From: Bacillota bacterium
Lineage (GTDB): Bacteria; Bacillota_E; JAJZYS01; JAILZS01
NCBI GenBank assembly: GCA_021817625.1
Contig: JAKASY010000116.1
Location: 1 to 6,535, forward strand
Direction: 5' to 3'
DNA: 6,535 nucleotides
How positions within the stretch are numbered: the stretch's first letter is position 1; each line of letters begins with the position of its first letter. Under the pieces are notes generated by a model that was given only the letters and a program-made list of their open reading frames with translations, had not been told where the DNA came from and searched no databases. A program made the position numbers and the translations under genes. Below are positions 6,214-6,535 of this stretch, piece by piece.

Positions 6214-6535
6214 CTACACCAGAAAGGGCGCGACCTCGTCGTCGGGGTCGAGGGCGAAGCGCCGAAGGCCCGTGACGAACGCCCGCGCCGAAACCGCGGT
6301 CGCGGTCGACCCCTCGCCCGCCGCGCCGACCACCTCGACGTCGATCGGCGCCTCGGCCAGGCCGCGCACGGCGATCGCGTCCCCGACCCCGAGGCGCCCG
6401 GCCGCCACGAGGTGCGTGCAGAGCGCGCCCAGGGCCTCGAACGAGGGCGCGCGCTCGAGGCGACCGTGCGCCGATGCGGCGACCGTCGCCCAGGCGGCGC
6501 CCGCCGCGGGCGGCGCGGCCAGGAGCCACTGCGCC
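6214..6535 (-). CDS. Proline racemase family-like protein, C-terminal 106 residues (5' end cut off)
   Basis: The frame is open to the right edge and ends at TAG 6216-6214; nearly every third base is G or C, so it is coding. The tail ARAFVTGLRRFALDPDDEV then PFLV has the spacing of the proline racemase, hydroxyproline epimerase and hydroxyproline dehydratase ending (RAYITG, F, LDP-D, GF). Upstream, AHGRLERAPS and LVAAGRLGVGD also fit that family's segment around the second active-site residue. There the usual SP-C/T-GTGT is replaced by AP-S31-FEAL (fragment numbering; S31 at 6444-6442), so catalysis may be altered or lost. It converges with the AhpD-like gene, with 18 bases between the two stops. 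The family call rests on pattern matching from memory; a different fold is possible. Confidence 0.6.
   Translation of the reverse strand, partial: AQWLLAAPPAAGAAWATVAASAHGRLERAPSFEALGALCTHLVAAGRLGVGDAIAVRGLAEAPIDVEVVGAAGEGSTATAVSARAFVTGLRRFALDPDDEVAPFLV

Noticed and set aside
6214..6310. Resemblance of the racemase-like tail (RRFALDP) to the ROK regulator tail (RRYAMDP) as a duplicated segment
   Set aside because: The match covers only about seven residues and the flanks do not align; the racemase family explains the tail better.

Overview
The window looks like bacterial chromosomal DNA of very high GC. Third codon positions are almost all G or C in every real frame. The dominant content is a carbohydrate ABC importer operon with a ROK regulator, next to an ECF sigma factor divergent from an AhpD-like gene. 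This mix and the codon use suggest an actinobacterium or a relative (Thermoleophilia-like or Chloroflexota-like). No rRNA, tRNA or marker gene is present, so the phylum is inference only.

Layout. Positions 1-4377 are all on the minus strand and are read from right to left: a ROK-family transcriptional regulator (4377 to 3193), a solute-binding protein (3118 to 1847), a MalF-type permease (1847 to 867) and a MalG-type permease (874 to beyond position 1). The last three genes overlap by 1 and 8 bases, so they are translationally coupled. The regulator lies 74 bases upstream of the binding protein. This is a CUT1-type sugar importer with its own sugar-sensing regulator. No ATPase gene is visible and the sugar cannot be read from the sequence. 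The 374-base gap 4378-4751 is locally AT-rich for this genome and holds a possible promoter for the regulator and operon.

Positions 4752-6195 form a second module. An ECF sigma factor with a fused SnoaL-like C-terminal domain (ECF41/ECF56 type) is on the minus strand. A carboxymuconolactone decarboxylase/AhpD-like protein diverges from it on the plus strand. The 79-base gap between them carries two matches to the promoter motif known for ECF41 sigma factors (TGTCACA, 16 bases, CGTC), one on each strand. They are arranged about a common centre, so that each start site lies upstream of the other promoter's -35 box. This is the most interesting structure in the window. It suggests that the sigma factor activates both itself and its partner from two promoters that cannot both be occupied at once.

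Positions 6214-6535 hold the C-terminal end of a convergent minus-strand gene that resembles the proline racemase family, with an apparently altered second active-site motif. It continues past the right edge.
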